Shown here: positions 10,398 through 20,600 of the stretch, one piece after another | Numbering within the stretch: position 1 is the stretch's first letter | Layout: each line of letters opens with the position of its first letter | NCBI RefSeq assembly: GCF_001746295.1 | Contig: NZ_MJAH01000002.1 | Location: 73,485-137,484 of the forward strand | From: Streptomyces sp. LUP47B | GTDB lineage: Bacteria; Actinomycetota; Actinomycetes; Streptomycetales; Streptomycetaceae | DNA length: 64,000 nt | Direction of reading: 5' to 3' | The notes under the pieces: model-generated | Told to the model about the DNA's origin: nothing | Databases searched by the model: none | Seen by the model: the letters and a program-made list of their open reading frames with translations, nothing else | Program-made: the position numbers and the translations under genes

Positions 10398-11210
10398 CTA
10401 CGGCGCCGTGACGAAGTCGATCAGTTCCTCTACCCGGCCCAGCAGCTCCGGTTCCAGGTCCTTGTAGGAGCCCACGCGCTTCAGGATCGCCTGCCACACC
10501 GCGCCCGTGTTCTCCGACGGCCAGCCCAGTGCCCGGCAGACGCCCGTCTTCCAGTCCTGGCCGCGCGGTACCCGGGGCCACGCCTCGATGCCCAGGGACG
10601 ACGGCTTCACCGCCTCCCAGATGTCGATGTACGGATGGCCGACGACCAGGGCGTGTTCGCTCGTCACCTCCTGTGCGATGCGCCACTCCTTCGTGCCGGG
10701 CAGCAGATGGTCGACCAGGACGCCGAGGCGGGCGTCCGGGCCCGGCGCGAACTCGGCCACGATCGACGGGAGGTCGTCCACGCCCTCCAGGTACTCCACG
10801 ACCACGCCCTCGATACGCAGGTCGTCGCCCCAGACCTTCTCCACCAGTTCCGCGTCGTGACGGCCCTCGACGTAGATACGGCCCGCGCGGGCCACGCGGG
10901 CGCGTGCGCCGGGGACGGCCACCGAGCCGGACGCGGTACGGGTGGGTCGTACGGAAGCGCCTGAAGCGCCCGAAGGCCTCACCAGCGTCACCACCCGGCC
11001 CTCCAGGAGGAAACCGCGCGGCTCCAGCGGGAACACCCGGTGCTTGCCGAAGCGGTCCTCCAGCGTCACCGTGCCCGCCTCGCAGCGGATCACCGCGCCG
11101 CAGAAACCCGTCCCCGGCTCCTCGACCACCAGACCGGGCTCGGCGGGGACCTCCGGCACCGGCTTGGGCTTCTTCCACGGAGGGGTCAGGTCGGCGGAGT
11201 ACTGGCGCAT
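10398..11210 (-). CDS. DUF3097 family protein
   Basis: 270-aa protein of the actinobacterial DUF3097 family, usually found beside hemW and hrcA as here. The C-terminal two thirds ([24 protein letters not shown] segment, then EYLEGVDDL and [16 protein letters not shown]) resemble a Toprim-type acidic fold, which is my reading of the motif spacing. Start ATG 11210 gives [12 protein letters not shown], a typical family N-terminus. The gene follows the metallo-beta-lactamase-fold gene by 34 bp and may be co-transcribed. Biochemical function is unknown. Confidence 0.85.
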   Translation of the reverse strand: MRQYSADLTPPWKKPKPVPEVPAEPGLVVEEPGTGFCGAVIRCEAGTVTLEDRFGKHRVFPLEPRGFLLEGRVVTLVRPSGASGASVRPTRTASGSVAVPGARARVARAGRIYVEGRHDAELVEKVWGDDLRIEGVVVEYLEGVDDLPSIVAEFAPGPDARLGVLVDHLLPGTKEWRIAQEVTSEHALVVGHPYIDIWEAVKPSSLGIEAWPRVPRGQDWKTGVCRALGWPSENTGAVWQAILKRVGSYKDLEPELLGRVEELIDFVTAP

Positions 11211-11244
11211 TCGGATGACGATAGGAGAAGCGGCCCAGGAGTGG

Positions 11245-11973
11245 TTACGACACGCCGAAGCGGGCCGCCAGCGCGTCCCGTTGCGCCCGGACGAACGCCG
11301 CGTCCACCACCGCTCCGTGACCGGGCACGTACAGCGCGTCCGCGCCGCCCAGCTCCAGCAGCCGGTCCAGCGCGGCGGGCCAGTGCGGCGGTACGGCGTC
11401 CGGGCCCGCCTGCGGTTCGCCCGACTCCTCGACCAGGTCGCCGCAGAAGACGACCTCCGGGGAACCCGGGACGAGCACGGCGAGGTCGTGGGCGGTGTGG
11501 CCGGGACCGACGTTCGCCAGCAGCGCCTGGCGGCCGCCGCCGAGGTCGAGCGTCCACTCGCCGGAGACGTGATGCCGGGGAGAGACGAGGGCGTCCACCG
11601 CCTCGTCGGCCACCGCCGCGTCCAGTCCGTTGCGCACCGCGTCCGCGCGCAGCTCCGCACGGCCCAGCCGTCCCCTCAGCACCGTCTCCACACCCACCGC
11701 GCCGAACACCTCCGCCCCCGCGAACGCCGCCGCCCCGAAGACATGGTCGAAGTGGGGGTGGGTGAGCGCGAGATGGGTCACACGATGGCCGGCGAGTTCC
11801 TCGGCCTGCGCGCGCAGTCGGGCGCCCTCCGCGAGGCCGGAGCCGGAATCGATCAGCAGGGCCGTTCCCTCGCCGATCACCAGGCCCGCCGTACAGTCCC
11901 AGCCGGGCAGCCGGCACCGCCCCACCCCGGTCGCGACCCGCTCCCACCCGAGCTCTTCCCAAGTCACCGTCAT
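11245..11973 (-). CDS. Metallo-beta-lactamase-fold hydrolase
   Basis: 242-aa MBL-fold protein. The zinc-binding motif [10 protein letters not shown] lies near residues 70-80, and further ligands are suggested by [18 protein letters not shown] and [10 protein letters not shown]. No signal peptide is visible, so it is probably cytosolic. Substrate is not predictable; the fold covers lactonases, thioesterases and phosphodiesterases. Start ATG 11973 is the only good candidate. It diverges from hrcA, with promoter and CIRCE sequences in the 150-bp gap. Confidence 0.88.
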   Translation of the reverse strand: MTVTWEELGWERVATGVGRCRLPGWDCTAGLVIGEGTALLIDSGSGLAEGARLRAQAEELAGHRVTHLALTHPHFDHVFGAAAFAGAEVFGAVGVETVLRGRLGRAELRADAVRNGLDAAVADEAVDALVSPRHHVSGEWTLDLGGGRQALLANVGPGHTAHDLAVLVPGSPEVVFCGDLVEESGEPQAGPDAVPPHWPAALDRLLELGGADALYVPGHGAVVDAAFVRAQRDALAARFGVS

Positions 11974-12015
11974 ACAGCGACGCTATCCGTACAACCCGTC
12001 ACGCCGGGACCAGCC

Positions 12016-12046
12016 TTGCCCAGGGACTGCCCCACCGCCGTACACT
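12016..12046 (+). promoter_or_regulatory. Candidate hrcA promoter
   Basis: A -35-like TTGCCC (12016-12021) and a -10 TACACT (12041-12046) are separated by 19 bp. The -10 fits the TAnnnT pattern of HrdB-type promoters and places the transcription start around 12052-12054, immediately before the CIRCE element. Confidence 0.6.
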
Positions 12047-12058
12047 GGCCGGGGAGCG

Positions 12059-12085
12059 CTGGCACTCGGACGGACAGAGTGCCAG
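12059..12085 (+). promoter_or_regulatory. CIRCE operator (HrcA binding site)
   Basis: Perfect 9-bp inverted repeat CTGGCACTC / GAGTGCCAG with a 9-nt spacer, matching the CIRCE architecture TTAGCACTC-N9-GAGTGCTAA in its inner seven positions. It sits between the candidate promoter and the hrcA ribosome site, so HrcA should repress its own operon. HrcA/CIRCE autoregulation is well established in this group. Confidence 0.92.
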
Positions 12086-12123
12086 GCGAGGCGTCAAGGG
12101 AACGACTTCTGGAGGTGTGCGCG

Positions 12124-13140
12124 ATGCTGAGTGAACGCAGGCTCCAGGTGCTGCGCGCCATCGTCCAGGACTATGTCGGCACCGAGGAGCCGGTCGGCTC
12201 GAAGGCCCTGACCGAGCGGCACAACCTCGGCGTCTCCCCGGCGACCGTGCGCAACGACATGGCGGCCCTGGAGGACGAGGGGTTCATCGCCCAGCCGCAC
12301 ACCAGCGCCGGGCGGATCCCGACCGACAAGGGCTATCGGCTGTTCGTCGACAAGCTGGCGGGCGTCAAGCCGATGACCGCGCCCGAGCGGCGCGCCATCC
12401 AGAACTTCCTCGACGGCGCGGTCGACCTCGACGACGTCGTGGCCCGGACCGTGCGGCTGCTCGCGCAGCTGACCCGGCAGGTCGCCGTCGTGCAGTACCC
12501 GTCCCTCACCCGCTCGACCGTGCGGCATGTGGAACTGCTCTCGCTCGCCCCGGCCCGCGTGATGCTCGTGCTGATCACGGACACCGGCCGGGTCGAGCAG
12601 CGCATGGTCGACTGTCCGGCGCCCTTCGGGGAGGCCTCGCTCGCCGATCTGCGGGCCCGGCTCAACAGCAGGGTCGCCGGTCGGCGGTTCGCCGATGTGC
12701 CGCGACTGGTCGAGGACCTGCCCGAAGGCTTCGACGTCGAGGACCGGGGTACGGTCACGACAGTGCTCTCCACCCTCCTGGAGACACTCGTCGAGGAGAA
12801 CGAGGAGCGGCTGATGATCGGCGGCACCGCCAATCTCACCCGCTTCGGACATGACTTTCCCCTCACCATCCGGCCCGTCCTGGAAGCCCTGGAGGAGCAG
12901 GTCGTCCTCCTCAAGCTCCTTGGCGAGGCGGGGGATTCGGGCATGACCGTACGCATCGGTCACGAGAACGCCTATGAGGGACTCAACTCCACTTCAGTGG
13001 TGTCGGTCGGCTACGGTTCGGGCAACGAGGCAGTCGCCAAGCTCGGCGTGGTCGGACCGACCCGCATGGATTACCCGGGAACGATGGGAGCGGTACGCGC
13101 AGTGGCACGGTACGTCGGACAGATCCTGGCGGAGTCGTAA
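12124..13140 (+). CDS. hrcA: Heat-inducible transcription repressor HrcA
   Basis: 338-aa repressor of class I heat-shock genes. The N-terminal winged helix contains [18 protein letters not shown] and the conserved [14 protein letters not shown] segment; GAF-like and dimerisation regions follow. ATG 12124 has GGAGG (12111-12115) 8 nt upstream; an in-frame GTG at 12115 overlaps that site and is unlikely. A CIRCE operator precedes the gene, and dnaJ begins directly after its stop, forming a coupled hrcA-dnaJ operon. Confidence 0.97.
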   Translation: MLSERRLQVLRAIVQDYVGTEEPVGSKALTERHNLGVSPATVRNDMAALEDEGFIAQPHTSAGRIPTDKGYRLFVDKLAGVKPMTAPERRAIQNFLDGAVDLDDVVARTVRLLAQLTRQVAVVQYPSLTRSTVRHVELLSLAPARVMLVLITDTGRVEQRMVDCPAPFGEASLADLRARLNSRVAGRRFADVPRLVEDLPEGFDVEDRGTVTTVLSTLLETLVEENEERLMIGGTANLTRFGHDFPLTIRPVLEALEEQVVLLKLLGEAGDSGMTVRIGHENAYEGLNSTSVVSVGYGSGNEAVAKLGVVGPTRMDYPGTMGAVRAVARYVGQILAES

Positions 13141-14280
13141 GTGGCCACGGACTACTACGCCGTTCTCGGCGTGCGCCGCGACGCGTCGCAGGATGAGATC
13201 AAGAAGGCGTTCCGTCGGCTCGCGCGCGAGCTGCACCCGGACGTCAACCCGGATCCGAAGACCCAGGAGCGGTTCAAGGAGATCAACGCCGCTTACGAGG
13301 TGTTGTCGGACCCGCAGAAGAAGCAGGTCTACGACCTCGGCGGCGACCCGCTCTCGCAGGCCGGCGGCGGTGGCGCGGGCGGCTTCGGGGCCGGTGGGTT
13401 CGGGAACTTCTCGGACATCATGGACGCGTTCTTCGGTACGGCGTCGCAGCGGGGTCCGCGTTCGCGCACCCGGCGCGGTCAGGACGCGATGATCCGTCTC
13501 GAGATCGAGCTCGACGAGGCGGCCTTCGGCACCACGAAGGACATCCAGGTCGACACGGCGATCGTCTGCACCACCTGCAGCGGTGAGGGCGCGGCGCCCG
13601 GTACCTCGGCCCAGACGTGTGACATGTGCCGCGGCCGCGGTGAGGTGTCGCAGGTGACGCGGTCCTTCCTGGGCCAGGTCATGACGTCCCGGCCGTGCCC
13701 GCAGTGCCAGGGCTTCGGCACCGTGGTCCCGACCCCGTGCCCGGAGTGCGCCGGCGACGGCCGGGTCCGCTCGCGCCGCACGCTGACCGTGAAGATCCCG
13801 GCCGGTGTGGACAACGGCACGCGGATCCAGCTCGCGGGTGAGGGCGAGGTCGGTCCCGGTGGCGGTCCCGCCGGTGACCTCTACGTCGAGATCCACGAGC
13901 TCCCGCACTCGCAGTTCCAGCGGCGCGGCGACGACCTGCACTGCACGGTCACGCTCCCGATGACGGCGGCGTCGCTCGGCACGAAGGTGCCGCTGGAGAC
14001 GCTGGACGGCATGGAGGAGGTCGACATCCGGCCCGGTACCCAGTCCGGCCAGTCGATCCCGCTGCACAGCCGGGGCGTCACCCACCTGCGCGGCGGCGGC
14101 CGGGGCGACCTCATCGTCCACGTCGAGGTCCAGACCCCGACCAAGCTGGACCCCGAGCAGGAGCGCCTCCTGCGCGAGCTGGCCAAGCTGCGCGGCGAGG
14201 AACGGCCCACGGGGCAGTTCCAGCCTGGTCAGCAGGGGCTGTTCTCCCGGTTGAAGGACGCGTTCAACGGTCGCACGTGA
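13141..14280 (+). CDS. dnaJ: Chaperone DnaJ (DnaJ2 type)
   Basis: 379-aa DnaJ co-chaperone of DnaK. The J domain carries HPD (residues 34-36, ELHPDVNPD). A Gly/Phe-rich linker (residues ~78-95) follows, then a four-repeat zinc centre (CTTCSGEG, CDMCRGRG, CPQCQGFG, CPECAGDG) and the C-terminal substrate-binding domains. GTG 13141 follows the hrcA TAA with no gap, so translation is probably coupled. Its last 19 codons plus stop are duplicated just downstream. Confidence 0.97.
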   Translation: MATDYYAVLGVRRDASQDEIKKAFRRLARELHPDVNPDPKTQERFKEINAAYEVLSDPQKKQVYDLGGDPLSQAGGGGAGGFGAGGFGNFSDIMDAFFGTASQRGPRSRTRRGQDAMIRLEIELDEAAFGTTKDIQVDTAIVCTTCSGEGAAPGTSAQTCDMCRGRGEVSQVTRSFLGQVMTSRPCPQCQGFGTVVPTPCPECAGDGRVRSRRTLTVKIPAGVDNGTRIQLAGEGEVGPGGGPAGDLYVEIHELPHSQFQRRGDDLHCTVTLPMTAASLGTKVPLETLDGMEEVDIRPGTQSGQSIPLHSRGVTHLRGGGRGDLIVHVEVQTPTKLDPEQERLLRELAKLRGEERPTGQFQPGQQGLFSRLKDAFNGRT

Positions 14281-14397
14281 GCTGTGGGACGACTGCCGGG
14301 GGTCCGGGGGTCGTCCCCCGGGCAGACACAGTCAGCCTGGTCAGCAGGGGCTGTTCTCCCGGTTGAAGGACGCCTTCAGCGGTCGTACGTGAGCTGT
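14221..14397 (+). repeat. Direct duplication of the dnaJ 3' end flanking a GC hairpin
   Basis: 65 bp covering the last 19 dnaJ codons, stop and 5 following bases (14221-14285) recur at 14333-14397, offset by 112 bp, with three substitutions. Two of the three are silent in the dnaJ frame and one changes Asn to Ser. Between the copies is the terminator-like hairpin CCGGGGG-TCGT-CCCCCGG (14304-14321). Confidence 0.9.
14304..14321 (+). terminator. Hairpin after dnaJ
   Basis: Perfect 7-bp stem CCGGGGG/CCCCCGG with loop TCGT, 24 bp after the dnaJ stop. It has no U-tract, as is usual for Streptomyces terminators. Confidence 0.6.
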
Positions 14398-14444
14398 CGA
14401 AGGGCCGATTCGGACTTGTTCGGAGGACGTGACAACATGCCGTC

Positions 14445-15521
14445 ATGTCCTCCGCGCTGACCGGTCTCTTCCGTCATCCGATCGTGCAGGCCCCCATGGC
14501 GGGCGGCGTCTCCGTGCCGCGGCTCGCCGCCGCCGTGTCCGAGGCGGGCGGGCTCGGGTTCCTCGCCGCCGGGTACAAGACGGCCGACGGGTTGTACCAG
14601 GAGATCAAGCAGCTGCGCGGCCTGACCGGGCTGCCCTTCGGGGTCAACCTCTTCATGCCGCAACCCGAGTATGCCGACCCGGCGGCCGTCGAGGTCTACG
14701 CCCATCAGCTCGCCGGCGAGGCCACCTGGTACGAGACCGAGCTCGGCGACCCCGACAGCGGCCGTGACGACGGATACGACGCCAAGCTCGCCGTACTCCT
14801 CGACAACCCCGTGCCGGCGGTCTCCTTCCACTTCGGCATCCCGAGCAGTGAGACCTTGGAGTCGCTGCGCCGCGCCGGCATCTACACCCTCGTCACCGCG
14901 ACCACCCCCGAAGAGGCGCTCGCCGTGCAGTACGCGGGCGCCGACGCCGTCATCGCGCAGGGCGTGGAGGCCGGCGGGCACCAGGGCACCCACCGGGACC
15001 TGCCCGAGCAGGACGGCTCCGGCCTCGGACTCCTCTCCCTCGTCGCCCAGATCCGGGAGACGGTGACCATCCCGATCGTCGCCGCCGGCGGCATCATGCG
15101 CGGCAGCCAGATCGCCGCCGTCCTCGCCGCGGGCGCGAGCGCGGCCCAGCTCGGCACGGCGTTCCTCGCCACGCACGAGTCCGGCGCCCACGACGTGCAC
15201 AAGCAGGCGCTGACCAATCCCCTCTACGTCCGCACCGAGTTGACCCGCGCCTTCTCCGGCAGACCGGCTCGTGGCCTGGTCAACCGTTTCCTGCGCGAGC
15301 ACGGACCGTACGCGCCCGCCGCCTACCCCGAGGTCCACCACCTCACCGCCCCGCTCCGGAAGGCCGCCGCCAAGGCCAAGGACGCCCAGGGCATGGCGCT
15401 GTGGGCGGGGCAGGGGCACCGGATGGCACGCGAGCTGCCCGCGGGGCAGCTGGTGGAGATACTCGCCGCCGAACTCGACGCCGCCAGGACAGCGTTGTCA
15501 GGCACGGGGGACCTGCGATGA
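14445..15521 (+). CDS. Nitronate monooxygenase family protein
   Basis: 358-aa FMN-dependent TIM-barrel enzyme of the nitronate monooxygenase (2-nitropropane dioxygenase) family. Visible motifs are APMAGGVSVPRLAAAVSEAGGLGFL at the N-terminus, QGVEAGGHQG around residue 180 and AAGGIMRG near residue 215, which bind FMN phosphate. A role in detoxifying nitronates is a family expectation only. ATG 14445 lies 6 nt after CAACAT (14433-14438), which may be a -10 of a leaderless transcript; GGAGG at 14422-14426 is 18 nt away. The stop overlaps the rsmE start by 4 bp (ATGA). Confidence 0.88.
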   Translation: MSSALTGLFRHPIVQAPMAGGVSVPRLAAAVSEAGGLGFLAAGYKTADGLYQEIKQLRGLTGLPFGVNLFMPQPEYADPAAVEVYAHQLAGEATWYETELGDPDSGRDDGYDAKLAVLLDNPVPAVSFHFGIPSSETLESLRRAGIYTLVTATTPEEALAVQYAGADAVIAQGVEAGGHQGTHRDLPEQDGSGLGLLSLVAQIRETVTIPIVAAGGIMRGSQIAAVLAAGASAAQLGTAFLATHESGAHDVHKQALTNPLYVRTELTRAFSGRPARGLVNRFLREHGPYAPAAYPEVHHLTAPLRKAAAKAKDAQGMALWAGQGHRMARELPAGQLVEILAAELDAARTALSGTGDLR

Positions 15522-16267
15522 CCGCACCGGTGTTCGTGGTCGAGCACTTCGACGCGGACGGCGGCGGACGCTACGTCCTCGACGGCCCCGAAGGGCGCCA
15601 CGCCGTCTCCGTGAAGCGGCTCAAGGCCGGCGAGGACGTCATCCTCACCGACGGGGCCGGACGCTGGGCCGACTGCGTGGTGCTCGCCGCCGAGGGCAAG
15701 GACCGGCTGATCGTCCAGCTGGACTCGGTGGCCGAGGAACCCCGGGCACAGCCCCGCATCACCGTCGTCCAGGCCCTCCCCAAGGGCGACCGCGGTGAAC
15801 TCGCCGTCGAGACCATGACCGAGGTCGGCGTCGACGCCGTCGTCCCCTGGCAGGCGGCCCGCTGCATCACCCAGTGGAAGGGCGACCGGGGCCTGAAGGC
15901 GCTCGCCAAGTGGCGGGCCACCGCCCGCGAGGCCGGCAAGCAGTCCCGCCGGGTCCGCTTCCCGGATATCGCGGACGCGGCGACGACCAAACAGGTTGCC
16001 GCACTTCTCGCCAAAGCCGACTTCGCCGCCGTTCTCCACTCCGACTTCGACCGCGGCAGCGAGCCGCTGGCCACCGCCGAACTCCCCGACGAGGGGGAGA
16101 TCGTGCTGGTCGTCGGCCCCGAAGGAGGCGTCGCCAAGGACGAGTTGGCGCTCTTCGAGGAGGCCGGTGCGCGCGCCTACGTCCTCGGGCCCACCGTGCT
16201 GCGCACCTCGACCGCCGGAACCGCGGCGACCGCTCTGCTCCTCGGCCGCACCGGCCGCTGGTCCTGA
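15518..16267 (+). CDS. rsmE: 16S rRNA (uracil1498-N3)-methyltransferase RsmE
   Basis: 249 aa, the usual RsmE length. An N-terminal PUA-like domain (VEHFDADGGGRYVLDGPEGRHAVSVKRLKAGE region) is followed by a SPOUT fold with the knot motifs IVLVVGPEGGV and VLGPTVLRTSTAG. It methylates U1498 of 16S rRNA with SAM. ATG 15518 overlaps the upstream stop as ATGA, indicating coupling with the NMO gene. The VOC gene follows 17 bp downstream. Confidence 0.95.
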   Translation: MTAPVFVVEHFDADGGGRYVLDGPEGRHAVSVKRLKAGEDVILTDGAGRWADCVVLAAEGKDRLIVQLDSVAEEPRAQPRITVVQALPKGDRGELAVETMTEVGVDAVVPWQAARCITQWKGDRGLKALAKWRATAREAGKQSRRVRFPDIADAATTKQVAALLAKADFAAVLHSDFDRGSEPLATAELPDEGEIVLVVGPEGGVAKDELALFEEAGARAYVLGPTVLRTSTAGTAATALLLGRTGRWS

Positions 16268-16284
16268 CCCCAAGAAGGACGGCT

Positions 16285-16677
16285 GTGGAACTCGCCCAAG
16301 TACGCCTGCTCGTCACCGACTTCGCCGCTTGCTACCGCTTCTACGCCGAGGTCCTCGGCCTCAAGCCCCAGTCGGGGTCGACGGGCGGGCCGTACGAGAA
16401 GTTCAGCCCCGCCACCGGCTCGGCGGGCATCGCCCTGCAGGACCGGTCGATGATGGCGGCGGTCCTCGGCGAACTGGGCGACACGGCCACCGGCCACCGC
16501 TCCCTGGTCGTGCTTCGCGTCGACGACCTGGACACCTACTGCGAGCAGATCGCGTCCCGCGGCGCCACCCTCCTGCACGGCCCGTCCCCGATGACGGACC
16601 GCATGCGCGTCGCCCACCTCAAGGACCCGGAGGGCAACCTGGTGGAGCTCCAGGAGTGGCTGCTGCTGCGTACCTGA
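16285..16677 (+). CDS. VOC (glyoxalase/bleomycin resistance-like) family protein
   Basis: 130-aa single-domain VOC protein starting VELAQVRLLVTDFAACYRFYAEVLGL, with the typical C-terminal HLKDPEGNLVELQEW metal-ligand segment. GTG 16285 follows AAGGA (16275-16279) at 5 nt. It is the third gene of the NMO-rsmE-VOC run. Substrate is unknown; the fold includes lyases, dioxygenases and drug-binding proteins. Its last ~59 bp overlap the convergent hypothetical gene. Confidence 0.85.
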   Translation: MELAQVRLLVTDFAACYRFYAEVLGLKPQSGSTGGPYEKFSPATGSAGIALQDRSMMAAVLGELGDTATGHRSLVVLRVDDLDTYCEQIASRGATLLHGPSPMTDRMRVAHLKDPEGNLVELQEWLLLRT

Positions 16678-17011
16678 GCACCGCGTCGAAGAGATCCCAG
16701 CCGTCCAACTCGGCCGCACCGGGCAGGAGTCCGCGGTCCGTCGCCTCGTCGATCAGATGGCGTACGACACCGGGTTCGTTGAGGTTGAGCAGCTTCCCGG
16801 GGCCGGTCGCCACGCAGCCGACGTACGAGTAGCCGCCGGAGATGGCCCCTCGCTCGCCCTCCCGGAAGACGATCCGGGTGCGGACCCCGTCGAGGACCAG
16901 GTGGAGCACATCCCGGCAGACGTCGCTGTCGCGGTGCTTGTGCCGGACGCTCCACAGGTAGGTCGTCCGGTCGTCCACGACGAGCGTTCTCGCCGCACGG
17001 TCCTTGCGCAT
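16619..17011 (-). CDS. Hypothetical actinobacterial protein
   Basis: 130 aa with no family I recognise by name. It starts MRKDRAARTLVVDDRTTYLWSV and contains RHKHRDSDVCRDVLHLVLDG and a Gly-rich GGYSYVGCVATGPGKLLNLNEPGVVRHLI segment. It looks like a small soluble mixed alpha/beta protein. The last ~16 residues are Pro/Ala/Gly-rich and are encoded antisense to the VOC gene, so the C-terminus is less certain than the body. It is divergent from the lipoprotein gene. Confidence 0.7.
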   Translation of the reverse strand: MRKDRAARTLVVDDRTTYLWSVRHKHRDSDVCRDVLHLVLDGVRTRIVFREGERGAISGGYSYVGCVATGPGKLLNLNEPGVVRHLIDEATDRGLLPGAAELDGWDLFDAVLRYAAAATPGAPPGCPPGP

Positions 17012-17092
17012 CCGCCCACCGTAGCCCGACCGGCGCACAGGTGGCCGTATGCGCCCTACCGTCCCGGGCGGGACAGTGGCAGGCTGCCCTGC

Positions 17093-17626
17093 ATGGTGGC
17101 GTTGAGACGGAACTGGCGTCGGCCGCGCGGGGTGCGAGCAGCGGGTGTGATCGGGGGTGCCGTGCTGGCCGTGGGCGGGGTCGCCGCGTGTGATCCGACC
17201 GGGGTGGTCAGCTCCGCGACCGTGTCGTACACCACCGACCAGCTGGTCACCAAGGAGCTGAACCGGCAGAAGGCCGACGTGAGTTGGCTGACCTGCACGG
17301 CCTCGTACGACAACGGCGACCGGACACCGAGCGCGAGTGTGAACACCGTCGCCACCGTCAACTGCGACGGGAAGACGAGGGACGGCAAGGACATCACCGT
17401 CAAGGGCAAGGTGACGCGGACCGTCAGCGGCGCGTGTGTGCGCGGGGACCTCACCGCCACCGTCGGCGGTAAGCAGTGGTTCCACGTGGAGGGTCTCGGC
17501 GACTGCAGCGCCACACCCACCCCGCCCGTCGACAACCCCCGACAGCCCGGCGCGACCGTCACCGTGACCGTCACCAAGACGATCTGGTGCCAGAAGGACC
17601 CGCAGTGCTGGCCCGACGGCAAGTGA
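17093..17626 (+). CDS. Putative lipoprotein, possibly DUF4333-like
   Basis: 177 aa with a twin-Arg-containing basic N-terminus, a hydrophobic stretch and the lipobox VAAC (Cys33 would be lipidated). The mature part has a repeated TC/NCDG pattern (WLTCTASY, VNCDGKT, ACVRGD), an ITVKGKVT strand typical of DUF4333-like small lipoprotein domains, and a Pro/Thr-rich tail ending in IWCQKDPQCWPDGK. ATG 17093 is chosen; the reading frame open upstream is an artefact of GC content. Exported and membrane-anchored; function unknown. Confidence 0.75.
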   Translation: MVALRRNWRRPRGVRAAGVIGGAVLAVGGVAACDPTGVVSSATVSYTTDQLVTKELNRQKADVSWLTCTASYDNGDRTPSASVNTVATVNCDGKTRDGKDITVKGKVTRTVSGACVRGDLTATVGGKQWFHVEGLGDCSATPTPPVDNPRQPGATVTVTVTKTIWCQKDPQCWPDGK

Positions 17627-17671
17627 TCGAAACCTCTGTGCACGGGGACCGCCCTTGCATAGGGTGATCGG

Positions 17672-20600
17672 GTGACACAGCCTGCGACGTCTGCATATCT
17701 CCGGTTTCCGCACCTGCAGGGCGAGTTGGTGGCCTTCACCGCCGAGGACGACGTGTGGCTCGCGCCGCTCGACGGCGGGCGTGCCTGGCGGGTCAGCGCG
17801 GACAACGTGCCGGTCACCCACCCCCGTATCTCGCCCGACGGCACGACCGTCGCCTGGACCTCCGCCCGCGACGGCGCCCCCGAGGTGCACATCGCCCCGG
17901 TCGACGGCGGACCGTCCAGAAGGCTGACCCACTGGGGCAGTGCGCGCACCCAGGTGCGCGGCTGGACCCCGGACGGCGAGGTCCTCGCGATCACCACCCA
18001 CGGCCAGGCCAGCCTGCGCCGCAGCTGGGCGCACACCGTCCCGCTCGACGGCGGCCCCGGCACCACCCTGCCGTACGGGCCGGTCGGCCAGGTCGCGTAC
18101 GGACCGGCGACCGTGATCCTCTCCGCGCCCATGGGCCGGGAGGCCGCCTGGTGGAAGCGCTACCGGGGCGGTACGGCGGGCAAGCTGTGGATCGATCCCG
18201 AGGGCGACGGCGAGTTCGTACGGCTGCATGAAGAGCTGGACGGGAACCTGGAGTACCCCGTGTGGGCGGGCGACCGGATCGCCTTCCTCTCGGACCACGA
18301 GGGCACCGGGGCCGTCTACTCCTCCCTCGCCGACGGCTCCGACCTGCGACGGCACACGCCCCTCGACGGTTACTACGCCCGGCACGCGGCAGGCGACGGC
18401 ACCCGGGTCGTCTACACCTCCGCAGGCGAGCTGTGGATCCTCGACGACCTCGACGGGGCCGAACCGCGCCGCCTGGAGGTCCGGCTCGGCGGACAGCGTG
18501 CCGACCGGCAGCCGTTCCCGGTGGACGCCTCCCGCTGGTTCGGCTCGGCCGCCCCCGACCACACCGCGCGCGGCAGCGCGGTCGCGGTGCGCGGTGCCGT
18601 CCACTGGGTCACCCACCGCTCGGGCCCGGCCCGCGCCCTCGCCGCCGAACCCGGCGTCCGGGCCCGGCTGCCGCGCACCTTCCGCACGGAGGGCGAGGAG
18701 TGGGTGGTGTGGGTGACGGACGCGGAGGGCGACGACGCCCTGGAGTTCGCGCCCGCCACCGGACTCGCCCCCGGCGCCACCCCGCGCCGTCTCGCCGCCG
18801 GACAGCTCGGCCGCGTCCTGGGTCTCGCCATGGCCCCCGACGGCAGCCGGGCCGCGGTCGCCGCGCACGACGGCCGCGTGCTGCTCGTCGAGCGGGAGAC
18901 CGGTGAGGTCCGCGAGGTCGACCGCAGCGAGGACGGCGACGTACGGGGGCTGACGTTCTCGCCCGACTCGGCCTGGCTCGCCTGGTCGCACCCCGGCCCC
19001 GCCCCGCTCTGCCAGCTCCGCCTCGCCAACACCACCGACCTGTCGGTCACCGAGGCGACCCCGCTGCGCTTCCAGGACTACGCCCCCGCCTTCACCCTCG
19101 ACGGCAAGCACCTGGCCTTCCTGTCCAACCGCTCCTTCGACCCGGTCTACGACGAGCACGTCTTCGACCTCGCCTTCGTGGTCGGTGACCGCCCGCACCT
19201 GATCACCCTGGCCGCGACCACGCCGTCCCCGTTCGGCCCGCAGCGCCACGGCCGCCCCTTCGAGGCCCCCGACAAGGACGAGACCCCCGACAGCGAGGGC
19301 ACCCCGGCCACCCGTATCGACCTGGAGGGCCTGGCCGACCGGATCGTGCCGTTCCCGGTGGAGGCAGGCCGCTACTCCAACCTCCGCGCGGCCAAGGACG
19401 GCGTCCTGTGGCTCCGGCACCCCGTCCAAGGCGTGCTCGGCTCCTCCCGGGCCACCCCGGACGACCCCGACCCCAAGACCGACCTCCAGCGCTACGACCT
19501 CGCCCAGCAGCGCCTCGAGCACCTCGCCGTCGACGCCGACCACTTCGCCGTCAGCGGCGACGGCAAGCGGGTCCTGCTGTGGACCGACGGCCGCCTGAAG
19601 GTCGTACCGAGCGACCGCCGTGCCTCGAACGACGACGACAGCGACACGAACATCAGCGTCGACCTCGGCCGCATCCGCCAGACCGTCGACCCGTCGGCCG
19701 AGTGGCGCCAGATGTACGCGGAGACCGGCCGCATCATGCGCGACCACTTCTGGCGTCCGGACATGAGCGGTGTCGACTGGGACGGCGTGCTCGACCGCTA
19801 CCGCCCCGTCCTGGACCGGCTGGCCACCCACGACGACCTCGTCGACCTCCTCTGGGAGGTGCACGGCGAACTCGGCACCTCCCACGCCTACGTCACCCCC
19901 CGCGGCGGCCACGGTCACGGCCCCCGTCAGGGCCTGCTCGGCGCCGACATCTCCCGCCACGAGGACGGCCCCCAGGGGTCGGCACAGTGGCGCATCGACC
20001 GCATCCTGCCGACCGAGACCTCCGACCCCGACGCCCGCTCCCCGCTCGCCGCGCCCGGCGTCGCGGTCCGCGCCGGGGACGCGATCGTCGCGGTCGGCGG
20101 CCACCCGGTCGACCCGGTCACGGGCCCCGGCCCGCTCCTGGTCGGCACGGCGGGCAAACCGATCGAGCTCACCATCTCCCCGTCCGGCGGCGGCGAGCTG
20201 CGGCACGCGGTCGTCGTCCCGATCTCCGACGAGGAGCCCCTGCGCTACCACGCCTGGGTCGCCGACCGCCGCGCCCACGTCCACGAGAAGTCCGGCGGGC
20301 GGCTGGGGTATCTGCACGTCCCGGACATGCAGGCCCCGGGCTGGGCCCAGATCCACCGCGACCTGCGGGTCGAGGTGGCCCGTGAGGGGCTCGTGGTGGA
20401 CGTCCGTGAGAACCGCGGCGGCCACACCTCCCAGCTGGTCGTCGAGAAGCTGGCCCGCCGGATCGTCGGCTGGGCGCTGCCGCGCGGGATGCGCGCCTAC
20501 AGCTACCCGAGGGACGCGCCACGCGGTCCCGTCGTGGCGGTGGCGAACGAGTTCTCGGGATCCGACGGCGACATCGTCAACGCGGCGATCAAGGCGCTGG

